DNA of 64,000 nt, taken from the NCBI GenBank assembly GCA_049340005.1, contig JBMPIY010000009.1, one strand, 5' to 3'. Below the pieces are notes generated by a model. It searched no databases. It had not been told where the DNA came from and worked only from the letters and a program-made list of their open reading frames with translations. How positions within the stretch are numbered: the stretch's first letter is position 1; every line of letters starts with the position of its first letter. The DNA is from CAXBDP01 sp963974465. Lineage in GTDB: Bacteria; Bacteroidota; Bacteroidia; Cytophagales; Cyclobacteriaceae. The translations under genes were made by a program, and so were the position numbers. Of this stretch, positions 53,583 through 63,043 are shown piece by piece.

Positions 53583-53972
53583 CTATAAGCCGTTTACTTT
53601 TCTGAATATTCCTGCCTTAATATTCGCTACATTAAAATTCACCAAAATCCCTAGTTTCAATTCCGTTATTTTCAAATAGGTTAAAACCTGTTTATGATGC
53701 ACTTCCGCAAGATGTTCAACTGATTTCACTTCTATAATCACCTTATCTTCCACTAATAAATCTATGCGAAAGCCTAATTCCAATTTGGTGTCCTTGTAGT
53801 GAACAGGCACAGGCACTTCTCTCCTAACTGTCAACCCTTTATTTAAAAGCTCCAATTCTAATGCCGCCACATAAACAGATTCAAGCAACCCTGCTCCCAA
53901 GCCGTTATAAACATCAAAAATAGAACCTCTAATATGGAAGGAAATATCGTTTTCAGTCAATTTGACACTCAT
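53583..53972 (-). CDS. GxxExxY-family protein, PD-(D/E)XK nuclease-like
   Basis: This is a 129-residue protein. The family motif GLLESVY (Gly28, Glu31, Tyr34) is present in the helix after VYNGLGAG. The nuclease-like core is Asp71 in GFRIDLLVEDK and Glu81-x-Lys83 in IIEVKSVE, matching the PD-(D/E)XK pattern. The family is often multicopy and its role is unknown. The gene ends 22 bp from the palindromic repeat array, which would form the 3' part of its transcript. A nuclease acting on the repeats is an inference. Confidence 0.9.
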   Translation of the reverse strand: MSVKLTENDISFHIRGSIFDVYNGLGAGLLESVYVAALELELLNKGLTVRREVPVPVHYKDTKLELGFRIDLLVEDKVIIEVKSVEHLAEVHHKQVLTYLKITELKLGILVNFNVANIKAGIFRKVNGL

Positions 53973-53996
53973 CCAGAATGGATTTAACTCAAATCA

Positions 53997-54758
53997 TTAA
54001 AATTTTGAAATAGGATACTCTTCACAATCATAAATCATTGTTGATATTTCTACCCGAAGCCAATCTTTAAACATTTTGTAATTTCTTTTCTGAGGCCATT
54101 CCTTTTTATTGGGATGAAATGTTTCTAACTCCAGCTGAAAAATTTTATCAAATTTCTTTCTGAGCCAGGCTTCTTCATTTTCAACATCATCACTCAAAAG
54201 ATATGTACGAGTTTGCATCACTTCTTCAAGCTCTTCTGGATCATCTGGGTATAGATTTAAATACCAGTCTATAAAGGGTTGCAAGGGTTTTACAATTATG
54301 GCAAAACGATCAATGTGGCCTTCTTCAAAATCCATATCTGAATCTTCAGACTCCATACTTTCGGCCATCATTGCCAAATAAGAACCCTGATCCTGTGTAA
54401 TTACTGACAGTATAGGATCTCCTCCGGTTTCAGTTAATTCATAATCTGTTATAAAATTGGTGAATTCTTTAAAATGAAGGACTTTATAATCAATCATTCT
54501 TTTTAATAGATCTACATCTATATCCTGAGCATTTTCAACAGTCATTACTTCATTCAGAACTCCTTTAGGCAAAAGCATTTTCATATTTCCGAAGTTCCAT
54601 GCATTCATTCCAAATTCTATAATTTCGTCATAATATTCCACCTCCTCAAATTCTTGAACAAAAGGCTTTAAAAATTTCTCCAACAATTGAGAATATTTAA
54701 CCTCTTTGTTTTGCGAAGTATTTGATCTATTGAATAAACTAATCACTTTGTTTTTCAT
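53997..54758 (-). CDS. Conserved-looking hypothetical protein of Bacteroidota type
   Basis: This is a 253-residue soluble protein from the ATG at 54758 (a GTG 14 codons earlier is possible). It is acidic in the middle (MESEDSDMDFEEGH) and has a Trp/Tyr-rich second half (FIDWYLNLYPDDPEELEEV, FDKIFQLELETFHPNKKEWPQKRNYKMF). I recognise similar hypothetical proteins in Bacteroidota but no domain with known function. No catalytic signature is seen. It lies 24 bp upstream of the GxxExxY gene on the same strand, so the two may be co-transcribed. Confidence 0.72.
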   Translation of the reverse strand: MKNKVISLFNRSNTSQNKEVKYSQLLEKFLKPFVQEFEEVEYYDEIIEFGMNAWNFGNMKMLLPKGVLNEVMTVENAQDIDVDLLKRMIDYKVLHFKEFTNFITDYELTETGGDPILSVITQDQGSYLAMMAESMESEDSDMDFEEGHIDRFAIIVKPLQPFIDWYLNLYPDDPEELEEVMQTRTYLLSDDVENEEAWLRKKFDKIFQLELETFHPNKKEWPQKRNYKMFKDWLRVEISTMIYDCEEYPISKF

Positions 54759-55075
54759 CCTAAATTCTATTTTTGATTTAGCAACTGATTTATTTGACAC
54801 GACAATACTAATCGAATATATGAAGTCTTCAATTATAGATAAAATTTCTCTTTAAACTTTTTCAAGGTCTTTTGAGTCTTTGAGAAAATAACTTTTTCTG
54901 TCTATTTGTGCTTGATCTGCTTTTTGATAAAAGCTGTAGGTGTACTTTGAGTTACCTAATTAAGTGCTTTATGCTATATGACAATGAATACCTTATAGCA
55001 CATTCCAATTTCCTTTTCATTTCTTAAGAATTAAAATTCCCTGTCCCTTTCTCAAAATTGCCTAATTTTACAGCA
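54759..55075. other. Intergenic region upstream of the THUMP methyltransferase
   Basis: No gene seen. The stretch contains a TGCTATA/TATAGCA inverted repeat in its right half, without the features of a terminator, and must hold the promoters of two divergent genes. Confidence 0.4.
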
Positions 55076-56245
55076 ATGATGGATTTCAATAGAATTTCGA
55101 AAGTCGTGATTACTTGTAAAGATCGCGCAGTTTCATATTTGGAGCAGGAAGTTATTGCACTTGGCTTCAACCCAACTTTTAGCACTCGCACCACGGTAGA
55201 GCTGGATGGTTCCCTTAACGATTGTATATTTCTAAACATGCATTTGCGAACCGCGAGCATGGTGTTATTCGAGTTGAAATCCTTCCCTTTGAGGAATGTC
55301 CGGGAACTCTATGATATGATAAATGTGCTGCCTTGGGAGCAGTGCATTAGCAGTGATACCTATTTCTCGGTAGCATCTACCGTGAATCACGAAAGTGTGG
55401 ATAATCCGCTATTTGTGAATGTGAAAATCAAAGATGCCATTGTAGATCGTTTTCGTGAAATAACGGGAGATAGACCTAATTCGGGATCAGATTTTGAAGG
55501 AGCTGTAATTCAGCTTTTCTGGAAAAATGAAGAAGCCAATGTGTACCTAAATACAACTGGAAAAACCTTGGCCAAACATGGCTACCGTAAAATCCCTGGA
55601 CTTGCACCAATGATGGAAGATTTGGCTGCAAGTACCATTTTGGCTACTGGTTGGGATTTGAAAAGCCCATTTGTGAATCCAATGTGTGGCGCGGGAACGG
55701 TTGCCATTGAAGCAGCAATGCTTGCAAGTAATCGCTTTCCTGGGCTGTATAGAGATCAGTATGCATTTCAGCATATAAAAGGCTATGAACCAGAATATTA
55801 CAATAACTTAAAGAAAGAGCTCGAAGCAAAAATCCAAGAGCCTGAAGGACTTATCATTATCGCTTCGGATTTGAGTGTAGATGCCTTGAAAGACACCAAA
55901 AAGAATGCGCAATTCGCAGGTGTGGATCATTTGATACAATTGGAGCATTGCGATTTTGCAGACACTACAATTCCCGAAACTGATCACGGAATTCTATTTT
56001 TCAATCCTGAATATGGTGAGCGATTAGGCGAATTAGAGGCATTGGAAGAAACCTATGATCGAATTGGCAATTTCATGAAACAGAAATGTGCCGGCTATAC
56101 CGGGTTTATCTTTACAGGCAATTTGGAATTAGCTAAAAAAGTAAGGTTGAAAGCAAGTCGTAGAATCGAGTTTTACAACGGAACCATCGACTGTCGTTTG
56201 CTGAGATACGAGCTTTATAAAGGTACACGAGTGGTGAAGGAATAA
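55076..56245 (+). CDS. THUMP-domain class I rRNA methyltransferase, RlmL-like
   Basis: This 389-residue protein is taken from the first of two ATG codons at 55076. Residues 1-150 form a ferredoxin-like plus THUMP region (FNRISKVVITCKDRAVSYLEQEV, VNVKIKDAIVDRFRE). The methyltransferase part has NTTGKTLAKHGYRKIPGLAP, NPMCGAGTVAIEAAM and FFNPEYGERLGE (the catalytic N/D-P-P-like NPEYG). This is the layout of 23S rRNA m2G2445 methyltransferases. It converges with the DUF4221 gene, with an octamer GCGGGAGG between them. Confidence 0.9.
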   Translation: MMDFNRISKVVITCKDRAVSYLEQEVIALGFNPTFSTRTTVELDGSLNDCIFLNMHLRTASMVLFELKSFPLRNVRELYDMINVLPWEQCISSDTYFSVASTVNHESVDNPLFVNVKIKDAIVDRFREITGDRPNSGSDFEGAVIQLFWKNEEANVYLNTTGKTLAKHGYRKIPGLAPMMEDLAASTILATGWDLKSPFVNPMCGAGTVAIEAAMLASNRFPGLYRDQYAFQHIKGYEPEYYNNLKKELEAKIQEPEGLIIIASDLSVDALKDTKKNAQFAGVDHLIQLEHCDFADTTIPETDHGILFFNPEYGERLGELEALEETYDRIGNFMKQKCAGYTGFIFTGNLELAKKVRLKASRRIEFYNGTIDCRLLRYELYKGTRVVKE

Positions 56246-56259
56246 GCGGGAGGAATAGC

Positions 56260-57450
56260 TTATTCTTCCAACAACTCCTCCGCTTCAAAAAGCTTGAAGA
56301 TGATGAAATCTTCATCTTCAGCATTTTCGCTGCCTAGGTATTCAATCAACAAGCCTTCTTTAGTTACAAGCATATTTTCTGTATTCCAGTCTTTAAGCAA
56401 ACCTATCTCAGTTTCACCAACATATTGTAAATTCTCATCGAGGATCAGAATGACAATTGGCTTTTCTTGCCAAGAGATATCCTCCGCTACATTATTAATT
56501 CCTTTCTTCAGCAATCGATAATAGAGATTTCGGAATGGATCATATTTAATCCCTCCGTAAATATCTGTTTGCTTAACATGCTCAGCCATCTCCATACGGG
56601 TGGATTCTCCGGCGTTACTTGTCATCAGTGGTAAAATACTTTTGGCATCTCTTGCACTTTCTACCTTTCTCAAATTAGGCTCACCCAATTTGCCGATATA
56701 CAAATCATGTGTAATTGGAAAGCTGTAAATCATTTCTTGCGTATTGGAATTCAAATCGTAATGTACGGTGGTATAAAATGGATCATCCCAATTGAATTTG
56801 CTCCCAAAAATCTCAGTTGGGTAACTATGTTGATATTGAACCGAGTTATTTTGTAGATTGATATTAGCAGTGAATTTAAAAGTAGAAATTATTGAATCAG
56901 GAATAGCCCACATGTAAGAGCCTGCAACGATGAGTTCGTCTTTATTGGATAGAAATGGCGTAACTGACTGCGGGAAAAACTGAGGATACAGCAAGGCCCA
57001 ATCTGCGGATGTCATGCTTTCTCCTCCAATCATCGAAATACGCTCGAAGCTTTCTCCTTCGCTATTGGTTCTGATTAATTCATTGCTCAGTAGATTGAAA
57101 ATATAGATCGAGTCTTCATTCAAAATATGATATCCAGTTGGCCTTGCAATTCCATTTGGACCTTCTCGCTCGTAGGCAATTATTTTATCAATAGCTCTAG
57201 TGTCAAAATCGTAAAAGTAAAGCGAATGGTTTAAGCTATTGAAAAAGGTAAACGATCTATTTCCATCTTCACCTTCAACTACTTGTATATATTGAGGTTT
57301 TTGACCAGTTAGACTATCGAGTGGAAATCGGATTTCAGAATCGTTGAGCAGCGTGTAAGCTTTGCTTTTACTTTTACTTTGATCATTTGGGTCATTGTTG
57401 CAGGCGTATAAAAGGCCTACAAGTAGTAGGATCAAAAATGAGTTTTTCAT
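56260..57450 (-). CDS. DUF4221-like lipoprotein
   Basis: This is a 396-residue protein with a lipoprotein signal (lipobox LLYAC, Cys16). The body has propeller-like repeats such as YFYDFDTRAIDKIIAYEREGPNG and EDSIYIFNLLSNELIR, in the style of DUF4221/six-bladed propeller surface lipoproteins. The function is unknown. It has its own transcription unit. Confidence 0.74.
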   Translation of the reverse strand: MKNSFLILLLVGLLYACNNDPNDQSKSKSKAYTLLNDSEIRFPLDSLTGQKPQYIQVVEGEDGNRSFTFFNSLNHSLYFYDFDTRAIDKIIAYEREGPNGIARPTGYHILNEDSIYIFNLLSNELIRTNSEGESFERISMIGGESMTSADWALLYPQFFPQSVTPFLSNKDELIVAGSYMWAIPDSIISTFKFTANINLQNNSVQYQHSYPTEIFGSKFNWDDPFYTTVHYDLNSNTQEMIYSFPITHDLYIGKLGEPNLRKVESARDAKSILPLMTSNAGESTRMEMAEHVKQTDIYGGIKYDPFRNLYYRLLKKGINNVAEDISWQEKPIVILILDENLQYVGETEIGLLKDWNTENMLVTKEGLLIEYLGSENAEDEDFIIFKLFEAEELLEE

Positions 57451-57531
57451 TCGATAGATTTGAATTAATGTGAATCTAATTCAAAATTCTATAGCAATTT
57501 GAATAATTAATAAAGACGGTTAAAAAGCAGT

Positions 57532-59766
57532 TTAAATTCTTTCCCAATCGATCTTATCGGCTGTAAATGGCAGAGTTCTCAATCTTTGTCCGCATGCATT
57601 AAATATTGCATTGGCGATTGATGCGGACGTTGGTCCTTGTGCAGCTTCTCCAGCGCCCAGGGCTTTTTCGTTGGGTCTATTTATTACTTCTACTTCGATG
57701 TCAGGCACATCTTGAAAGCGCATAATCGGATAGCTATTCCAGTTCGTGCTTTCAATTCCTTGTTCATTGTATTTCACTTGCTCTAGCATCGTCCAACTAG
57801 CCGATTGGATCATCCCTCCTTCGGTTTGGTTTTTGAGTCCATCGATATTTATTGCCTGTCCGGCATCAATTGCACCCGCCATTTTCACTAGTTGGATTTT
57901 CTTGTTTTCTTTATCCATTTTCACCTCGGTGATGATGGCAAAATAAGATGCTGAATTTTTGTATTGTGCAAAGGCAATTCCCAAACCCACATTCGACTCC
58001 AATTGTCGAGTTCTATAATTGCTGGCCTTTACTACTGCATCAATCACTTCTCTTCCTCTAGCATCAGGCAGATTTTGTAATCTAAAGTCAACGGGATCGA
58101 TGCCGGCCTTTTGAGCTAATTCATCCATAAATGATTCCAAGGCAAAGATATTTGCATAGGCACCTAAACCTCTCAAAGCCGAAGTTCGCAAAGGGCTAGT
58201 GTAATCGTGCATTTCGATTTTCAATGCATCTACACGATAAAGTGGGGTAGCATTTCTGTAGCTTCCACCAGAATATCCTCCCGCTCTCATTTCAAAAGGC
58301 TTCTCAAGATACCTAGCTGAAATAATATTTCCGGGCCTGCCACCTGGTCGAGTGCTATGCGTATCCGACCATAGTTTGGCATGCCATGCTGTGATTTTCC
58401 CATCTTTTACCTCTCCATTCATTCGCATTACCATCGCACTTCCATAAGGCTCCCAAGCGTGCTCTTCCTCCCGCATCCATTGCAGGCGAATGTGCTTACC
58501 AGACATTTTCATAGCAAGTAAGGCTGCATCAGCGGCAACATCATCTGCACCATTATGACCGTAACACCCGCTGCCTGGCACTCCAATAGCTCTTATCTTT
58601 TCTTCCGGCAGATTCAACATAGCGGCCACTGTACTTCGCAAGGGATATACGCCTTGACTATGTGTCCAAATGGTGAGTTGGTCATTTTTCCATAGCGCTA
58701 CCGCACAAGATGGCCCGATGGAAGCATGCATGTGAAATGGTCTGAAATATTCGGCTTCAATGGTATCACCCTCTGATAAATTTCTTTCGATTGAGCCACT
58801 ATCTTCCACCAAATTGGGTGGATTGCTATTGGCTATCATATCTTCATAGAGTTTATCCGCCAATGGCGAAATTTTTGGGCTATCCCATTCGGCATTTTCT
58901 TTGAGAAAATTCATTGCCTTAATGGCTTGAAACTCCTCTTGGCAAATCACTCCCACAAAACTCCCATCGACTATTATATCCTCCACTCCTTCCATCTTGA
59001 GCGCTTCGGCTTTTGGCAGGTTGACCAATTTGGATAGGTAATTTGCCGGCCTTACAATTCGTGCATGCAACATATCGGGAAAGCGTAAATCTTGCACGTA
59101 ATTCTCGCCTCCCGTTACCATGCGTTTGATATCCTCCCGCTTATATCCGGTTCCTACAATGGTATAGTCACTGGGATTTTTTTGTTGCGCCTTTCCACTT
59201 ACTCTACCATCTATCTTTTTTCCTTTCAGCAGATCCCAATATGCCACGGTTTTATCGCTACTTCTTCCACTCACCACGCCATCCACCACAGTCAATTCGT
59301 TTGTCGAAAGTTTGAGCTCTTCTGCTGCCAATTTCATCAAGATACTTCTTGCCTCAGCGGCTGCATTTCTTATCGCCGTTCCGCTGCCTTCGATAGAGCC
59401 ACTACCGGCAGTCACGCGCTCATTCGCCGTTCTACCTGTATCCGCAATGATGATATCTACACGACTCATATCAACATCCAATTCTTCGGCGGCAATCTGC
59501 ATTAGCGCAGTTTTTATTCCTTGTCCCAGTTCGAGCTTTCCTGTGAGTACCGTCACCGATCCATCGGCATCTATTCGTATCCAAGCGTCCACCAGATTTC
59601 TATCTACTTCGAAAGGTAAATCTTCTGTTAAAAAATCTTGAACAGGATTGGATGAGCAAAATGAAAGAGGCAAAAGATTGAAGCCAATAAGCAAACTGCC
59701 TGTTTGTTTTAAGAAACTTCGGCGATTGTTTTTGGGCAGGATATCGGTGATTTTTGAGTACGTCAT
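57532..59766 (-). CDS. Molybdopterin-binding subunit of xanthine-dehydrogenase-family oxidoreductase (IorB-like)
   Basis: This is a 744-residue protein from the ATG at 59766, giving a twin-arginine signal NNRRSFLKQTG near residues 13-23. The two halves each have molybdopterin-binding blocks: ELGQGIKTALMQIAAEELD, GSGCYGHNGADDVAADAALLA, and the C-terminal GAGEAAQGPTSASIANAIFNACG with the catalytic Glu. The layout matches the isoquinoline 1-oxidoreductase beta type, an exported aldehyde/N-heterocycle hydroxylase. It pairs with the 2Fe-2S subunit upstream. An octamer GCGGGAGG lies in the short gap between the two genes. Confidence 0.9.
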   Translation of the reverse strand: MTYSKITDILPKNNRRSFLKQTGSLLIGFNLLPLSFCSSNPVQDFLTEDLPFEVDRNLVDAWIRIDADGSVTVLTGKLELGQGIKTALMQIAAEELDVDMSRVDIIIADTGRTANERVTAGSGSIEGSGTAIRNAAAEARSILMKLAAEELKLSTNELTVVDGVVSGRSSDKTVAYWDLLKGKKIDGRVSGKAQQKNPSDYTIVGTGYKREDIKRMVTGGENYVQDLRFPDMLHARIVRPANYLSKLVNLPKAEALKMEGVEDIIVDGSFVGVICQEEFQAIKAMNFLKENAEWDSPKISPLADKLYEDMIANSNPPNLVEDSGSIERNLSEGDTIEAEYFRPFHMHASIGPSCAVALWKNDQLTIWTHSQGVYPLRSTVAAMLNLPEEKIRAIGVPGSGCYGHNGADDVAADAALLAMKMSGKHIRLQWMREEEHAWEPYGSAMVMRMNGEVKDGKITAWHAKLWSDTHSTRPGGRPGNIISARYLEKPFEMRAGGYSGGSYRNATPLYRVDALKIEMHDYTSPLRTSALRGLGAYANIFALESFMDELAQKAGIDPVDFRLQNLPDARGREVIDAVVKASNYRTRQLESNVGLGIAFAQYKNSASYFAIITEVKMDKENKKIQLVKMAGAIDAGQAINIDGLKNQTEGGMIQSASWTMLEQVKYNEQGIESTNWNSYPIMRFQDVPDIEVEVINRPNEKALGAGEAAQGPTSASIANAIFNACGQRLRTLPFTADKIDWERI

Positions 59767-59812
59767 TTCAATGAGTTTTCCTTTTGAAAAAAAGCGGGAG
59801 GTTAAAGAATTG

Positions 59813-60274
59813 CTATTTTGCAGCGGCATTTTTTACTGCTTTCAGGATACGGCTATGTGTGCCACAGCGACACAGTACTCTATTCATCCCCTGCTTTATT
59901 TCTTCGTTGGTAGGATTAGCATTTCTGCTTAGCAAAGCACTCGCAGTCATCACCATTCCATTGGCGCAATAGCCGCATTGGGCGGCTTGTTCCTCCACAA
60001 AAGCCTGCTGAACCGGACTCATATTTTCCTGACCACCAATGCCTTCTATAGTCACGATCTCATACCCTGCTGCGGCGGTGCATGTGATATTGCAAGAAGT
60101 TTGGGCATTGCCATTTAACAAAACCATACATGCGCCACATTGGCCAATACCACAACCATATTTGGCTCCATTCAAAGCCAAATTATTTCTCAACGCATAT
60201 AAAAGTGGTGTTTCCGGATCAATCTCCATCTCATGTTCTCTTCCATTTACTTTTAATCTTATGCGCTCTTTCAT
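59813..60274 (-). CDS. 2Fe-2S subunit of xanthine-dehydrogenase-family oxidoreductase (IorA-like)
   Basis: This 153-residue protein has no signal peptide and is expected to be co-exported with the Tat-signal subunit. The plant-type 2Fe-2S cluster is CGIGQCGAC...C (Cys41, 46, 49, 61). The second cluster uses Cys100, 103, 135 and 137 (CGYC, CRCG). It transfers electrons from the molybdenum centre. A dedicated FAD subunit is absent, as in IorAB-type enzymes. It is the first gene of the pair. Confidence 0.94.
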   Translation of the reverse strand: MKERIRLKVNGREHEMEIDPETPLLYALRNNLALNGAKYGCGIGQCGACMVLLNGNAQTSCNITCTAAAGYEIVTIEGIGGQENMSPVQQAFVEEQAAQCGYCANGMVMTASALLSRNANPTNEEIKQGMNRVLCRCGTHSRILKAVKNAAAK

Positions 60275-60439
60275 GTTCTTGGCTTGAATTCTGCTAAATG
60301 ATTTGGAAATAAATTACTGAATTAATGATTGTTATCAAAGTAAGAAGAATATAAACGCTCATATTTCCACTAGCCGAGGATAATGAATGAATGTATACCA
60401 AATTCAAAAAATAGCTAATTACCAATCCAAATATCAATT

Positions 60440-61171
60440 ATGAAAAATATCATCGCTCCAATTTTATTCTCAATAGCAATAATCATAGCGGCCATCGTAT
60501 TAGGCAATGCTGTGATAAACAGAAACAACCAAAATGGCACCATCTCAGTAACGGGTTTGGGTGAAACAGATTTCATTTCAGATCTAATCGTTTGGGAAGG
60601 TAATTTCTCCAAAGAGAACCAAGACTTACAGCAGGCTTATGCCGGGCTTGAAAGTGATAAAAAAATAGTGTCGGAATACCTTACAAGTAAGGGCATTGAA
60701 CTAAACGATTTGGTATTTAGCTCTGTAAATACGATGCGTAATACCAAAAGCAATTATAGTGCTGATGGCCGATATTTAGGTGAGGAATTTATCGGATATA
60801 CACTAAATCAATCTGTACAAATAGAGTCTTATAATGTAGAGAAAATTGAGCAAATCTCAAGAGAGATTACTGAGCTCTTAAACAAAGGAGTACAATTCTA
60901 CTCGCAAGCTCCAAGATACTACTCTACCAAATTAGAAGAACTGAAAATTGAAATGGTTTCTCGAGCTACTGAAGATGCAAGATTAAGAGCTGAGAAAATA
61001 GCTGAAAATGCTGGAGCTAAACTGGGTGAATTAAAGGATGCTCAAATGGGAATTTTCCAGATTACCGGACAAAACTCTGGGGAGGACTATTCATGGGGCG
61101 GCACATTTAACACCTCTTCTAAAGCCAAGACAGCTTCTATTACAATGAAGCTGAAATATGAGGTGAAATAA
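60440..61171 (+). CDS. SIMPL-domain (DUF541) exported protein
   Basis: This is a 243-residue protein with an N-terminal hydrophobic signal/anchor (about 5-25). ISVTGLGETDFISDLIVWEGNF is the first strand-rich SIMPL block and LRAEKIAENAGAKLGEL the helix before the last strands. SIMPL proteins are periplasmic or anchored and associated with stress resistance; the mechanism is unclear. It is monocistronic, ended by a strong terminator. Confidence 0.88.
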   Translation: MKNIIAPILFSIAIIIAAIVLGNAVINRNNQNGTISVTGLGETDFISDLIVWEGNFSKENQDLQQAYAGLESDKKIVSEYLTSKGIELNDLVFSSVNTMRNTKSNYSADGRYLGEEFIGYTLNQSVQIESYNVEKIEQISREITELLNKGVQFYSQAPRYYSTKLEELKIEMVSRATEDARLRAEKIAENAGAKLGELKDAQMGIFQITGQNSGEDYSWGGTFNTSSKAKTASITMKLKYEVK

Positions 61172-61217
61172 AAGCAATATATCCTCATCTAAGCTCGTCT
61201 TACTATTTCGCTTATAC

Positions 61218-61264
61218 AAAAAAGGGACAAGGCAATTGGATAATTATTGCCTTGTCCCTTTTTT
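61218..61264. terminator. Very strong bidirectional terminator
   Basis: A perfect 19-bp inverted repeat, AAAAAAGGGACAAGGCAAT with its complement, encloses a 9-nt loop. It has A/T runs on both ends and separates the SIMPL gene from the leftward DUF1573 group. Confidence 0.92.
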
Positions 61265-61362
61265 GCTTTTAGCTATAGACTGTTAAAATACAATAGTACA
61301 ACAATCTGTTTACTTGAGCCAAAACCCTAATCTATAATTAACCATTAAATAAAATTCTCTAA

Positions 61363-61797
61363 TTATTGAACTAGTTCTTTTAGTACTTCACCTGTTATCA
61401 CTATTTGCTGTGGGCTATTTTGGGTATTTGAAACTATATAGATCGATTTATTAAAAATGCCAAGGTCTTTGGAATCATAAATAATCATAAGATGACTTTC
61501 ATCATTGGGCTCCAATTCGTACTTATACAAGTGAAAATTTGTACAGGAACATGGAGCTTGTACCTCTTCTATTATAATTTTTTCATTTGTAGGATTTTGA
61601 AGTGTGATCAGAAAAGTATCGGAAATGTTTTGTTTAAGTCTCCCAAAATCATGTTGGTTAGAAGACATCTCTAAATTACCATTAATTGAATTGATTTGAT
61701 TATCATTCCTATTAACAGATAATAATTGAACAATTGCAAACGCAGCAACAAACAAACTTACACTATAAAAGATCTTTAATAATTTTCTTAATTTCAT
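61363..61797 (-). CDS. Exported DUF1573 protein
   Basis: This is a 144-residue protein with an N-terminal anchor/signal (about 10-27). DFGRLKQNISDTFLITLQNPT opens the immunoglobulin-like fold, and CSCTNFHLYKYELEPNDE carries the family's Cys pair. It starts inside the 3' end of the preceding lipoprotein gene (35-bp overlap), so the two are probably translated together. Function unknown; this type is common beside peptide/propeller clusters. Confidence 0.82.
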   Translation of the reverse strand: MKLRKLLKIFYSVSLFVAAFAIVQLLSVNRNDNQINSINGNLEMSSNQHDFGRLKQNISDTFLITLQNPTNEKIIIEEVQAPCSCTNFHLYKYELEPNDESHLMIIYDSKDLGIFNKSIYIVSNTQNSPQQIVITGEVLKELVQ

Positions 61798-62827
61798 ACT
61801 CTAGTAATTTTTCATTAAAATAATCATATCCAACGATTGTCCCTTGCTCTTTATTAAGGCTGAAATTTAAAAGGTAGTCTTTCAATTTAATTTCTGCAAT
61901 CAAATTCAAATCCCAATCGAATACATGAATGGAAGAATTATGATGCTGATTTAGATAGAGTTCACTAGGCTGATTATAGTATAAAGCATAAATAAAATTA
62001 TCATCTGCTTCGACTGCCTTGTAATAAATATTCAATGCACTTCTTTTTCTTGAAGATAAAAAATCAGTACTTTTATTCATATAATCAGTGCTGTTTTGAT
62101 AACGATTCAACCTAATTCCTTCGCTACTCAATAAATCTACTTGATCTTGATATTGATAAACAGTTACAATTTTATCTTTACTTGGTTTTATATCAAATAC
62201 ATTAACATAAATTATGTTATAAATGTATTGTATATACTCTACTTCTTGAGACTGCTTTTCATACTCCAAATCAAATTGTATTTCCTTAAATAAGCTATCA
62301 CTGTTGAGGTTGTAATAATTAAGTTGATTGATTCTCAATGATAGATTCGAATTATTAAAAACAATAATTGAGTCATTTATAAATCGAATGCTTAAAGGAT
62401 CTGGATTTAATGGAATTTTAAGTGTTTTGTCGATTATGGTTTCATCTAGTATCAAACTTTTAGTAATATTTAACCTATGAAGCTTAACTTCATTTATATC
62501 ATGAAACCATAGAAATAGATCTCGATTCTCGTATTCAAACCCATGAACTCTGATTGGAGAATTAAACTCATTAGGGCCATTTCCTCTTTTTAGAATATCT
62601 CCATACTTTTCATAAGTTTCATTATGGTATAAAGAAAAATAATAATCGTCATCCATTCGGAATCCTAATAAGATTGAATCTACTGAAATAATCTTATTAA
62701 TTTTTACTTCATCTTTTAAGATTTCTTTCCCCTCTAATTCTATATTTATTACCTCTTTTTCTTCTTTACTACAAGAGATTAATAAAAAGAGAAAGGAAAT
62801 AATTAAAACCAAATTGCTAATTTTCAT
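61763..62827 (-). CDS. BF3164-like/six-bladed beta-propeller lipoprotein
   Basis: This is a 354-residue protein with lipobox LLISC (Cys19). Repeated beta-rich units such as IISVDSILLGFRMDDDYYFSLYH, IRVHGFEYENRDLFLWF and IHVFDWDLNLIAEIKL suggest a six-bladed propeller of the BF3164/TolB-like type, surface- or periplasm-facing. It probably forms a unit with the NVEALA-like peptide gene upstream and DUF1573 downstream. Ligand unknown. Confidence 0.72.
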   Translation of the reverse strand: MKISNLVLIISFLFLLISCSKEEKEVINIELEGKEILKDEVKINKIISVDSILLGFRMDDDYYFSLYHNETYEKYGDILKRGNGPNEFNSPIRVHGFEYENRDLFLWFHDINEVKLHRLNITKSLILDETIIDKTLKIPLNPDPLSIRFINDSIIVFNNSNLSLRINQLNYYNLNSDSLFKEIQFDLEYEKQSQEVEYIQYIYNIIYVNVFDIKPSKDKIVTVYQYQDQVDLLSSEGIRLNRYQNSTDYMNKSTDFLSSRKRSALNIYYKAVEADDNFIYALYYNQPSELYLNQHHNSSIHVFDWDLNLIAEIKLKDYLLNFSLNKEQGTIVGYDYFNEKLLEYEIKKIIKDLL

Positions 62828-63000
62828 TTCATTAAATCTATTTTAAACATGTCTAAAGAGGATTTCTCAAAAGAACAATCTCAAATTTTCTCAAACAATA
62901 TTTTGGTTGATAATTAAAATTCTTGGTGAGTAATACTTCCTATTATAAAAAATCATTTTTTTTATATTTAGTACACTTCAATCCAATGTTATTTTGCAAT

Positions 63001-63034
63001 AAAAGAAGCTATCTCACTAATGAGACAGCCTCTT
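63001..63034 (-). terminator. Hairpin terminator after the NVEALA-like gene
   Basis: Read on the - strand, GAAGAGGCTGTCTCATTAG pairs with TGAGATAGCTTCTTTT with small imperfections, ending in a T-run. It directly follows the peptide gene and is nearly the same sequence as the hairpin at 34955-34990. Confidence 0.7.
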
Positions 63035-63043
63035 CCAAACTTA

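Noticed and set aside
7627..59115. Near-matches CCTCCCGT (7627, 13635, 59108) and TCGGGAGG (51572) as extra octamer copies
   Set aside because: They differ at one base; counting them would blur the exact-match signal.
59767..59829. Start of the molybdopterin subunit at the ATG 59829
   Set aside because: It overlaps the iron-sulphur gene and places 21 extra residues before a normally positioned Tat motif; possible but less likely.
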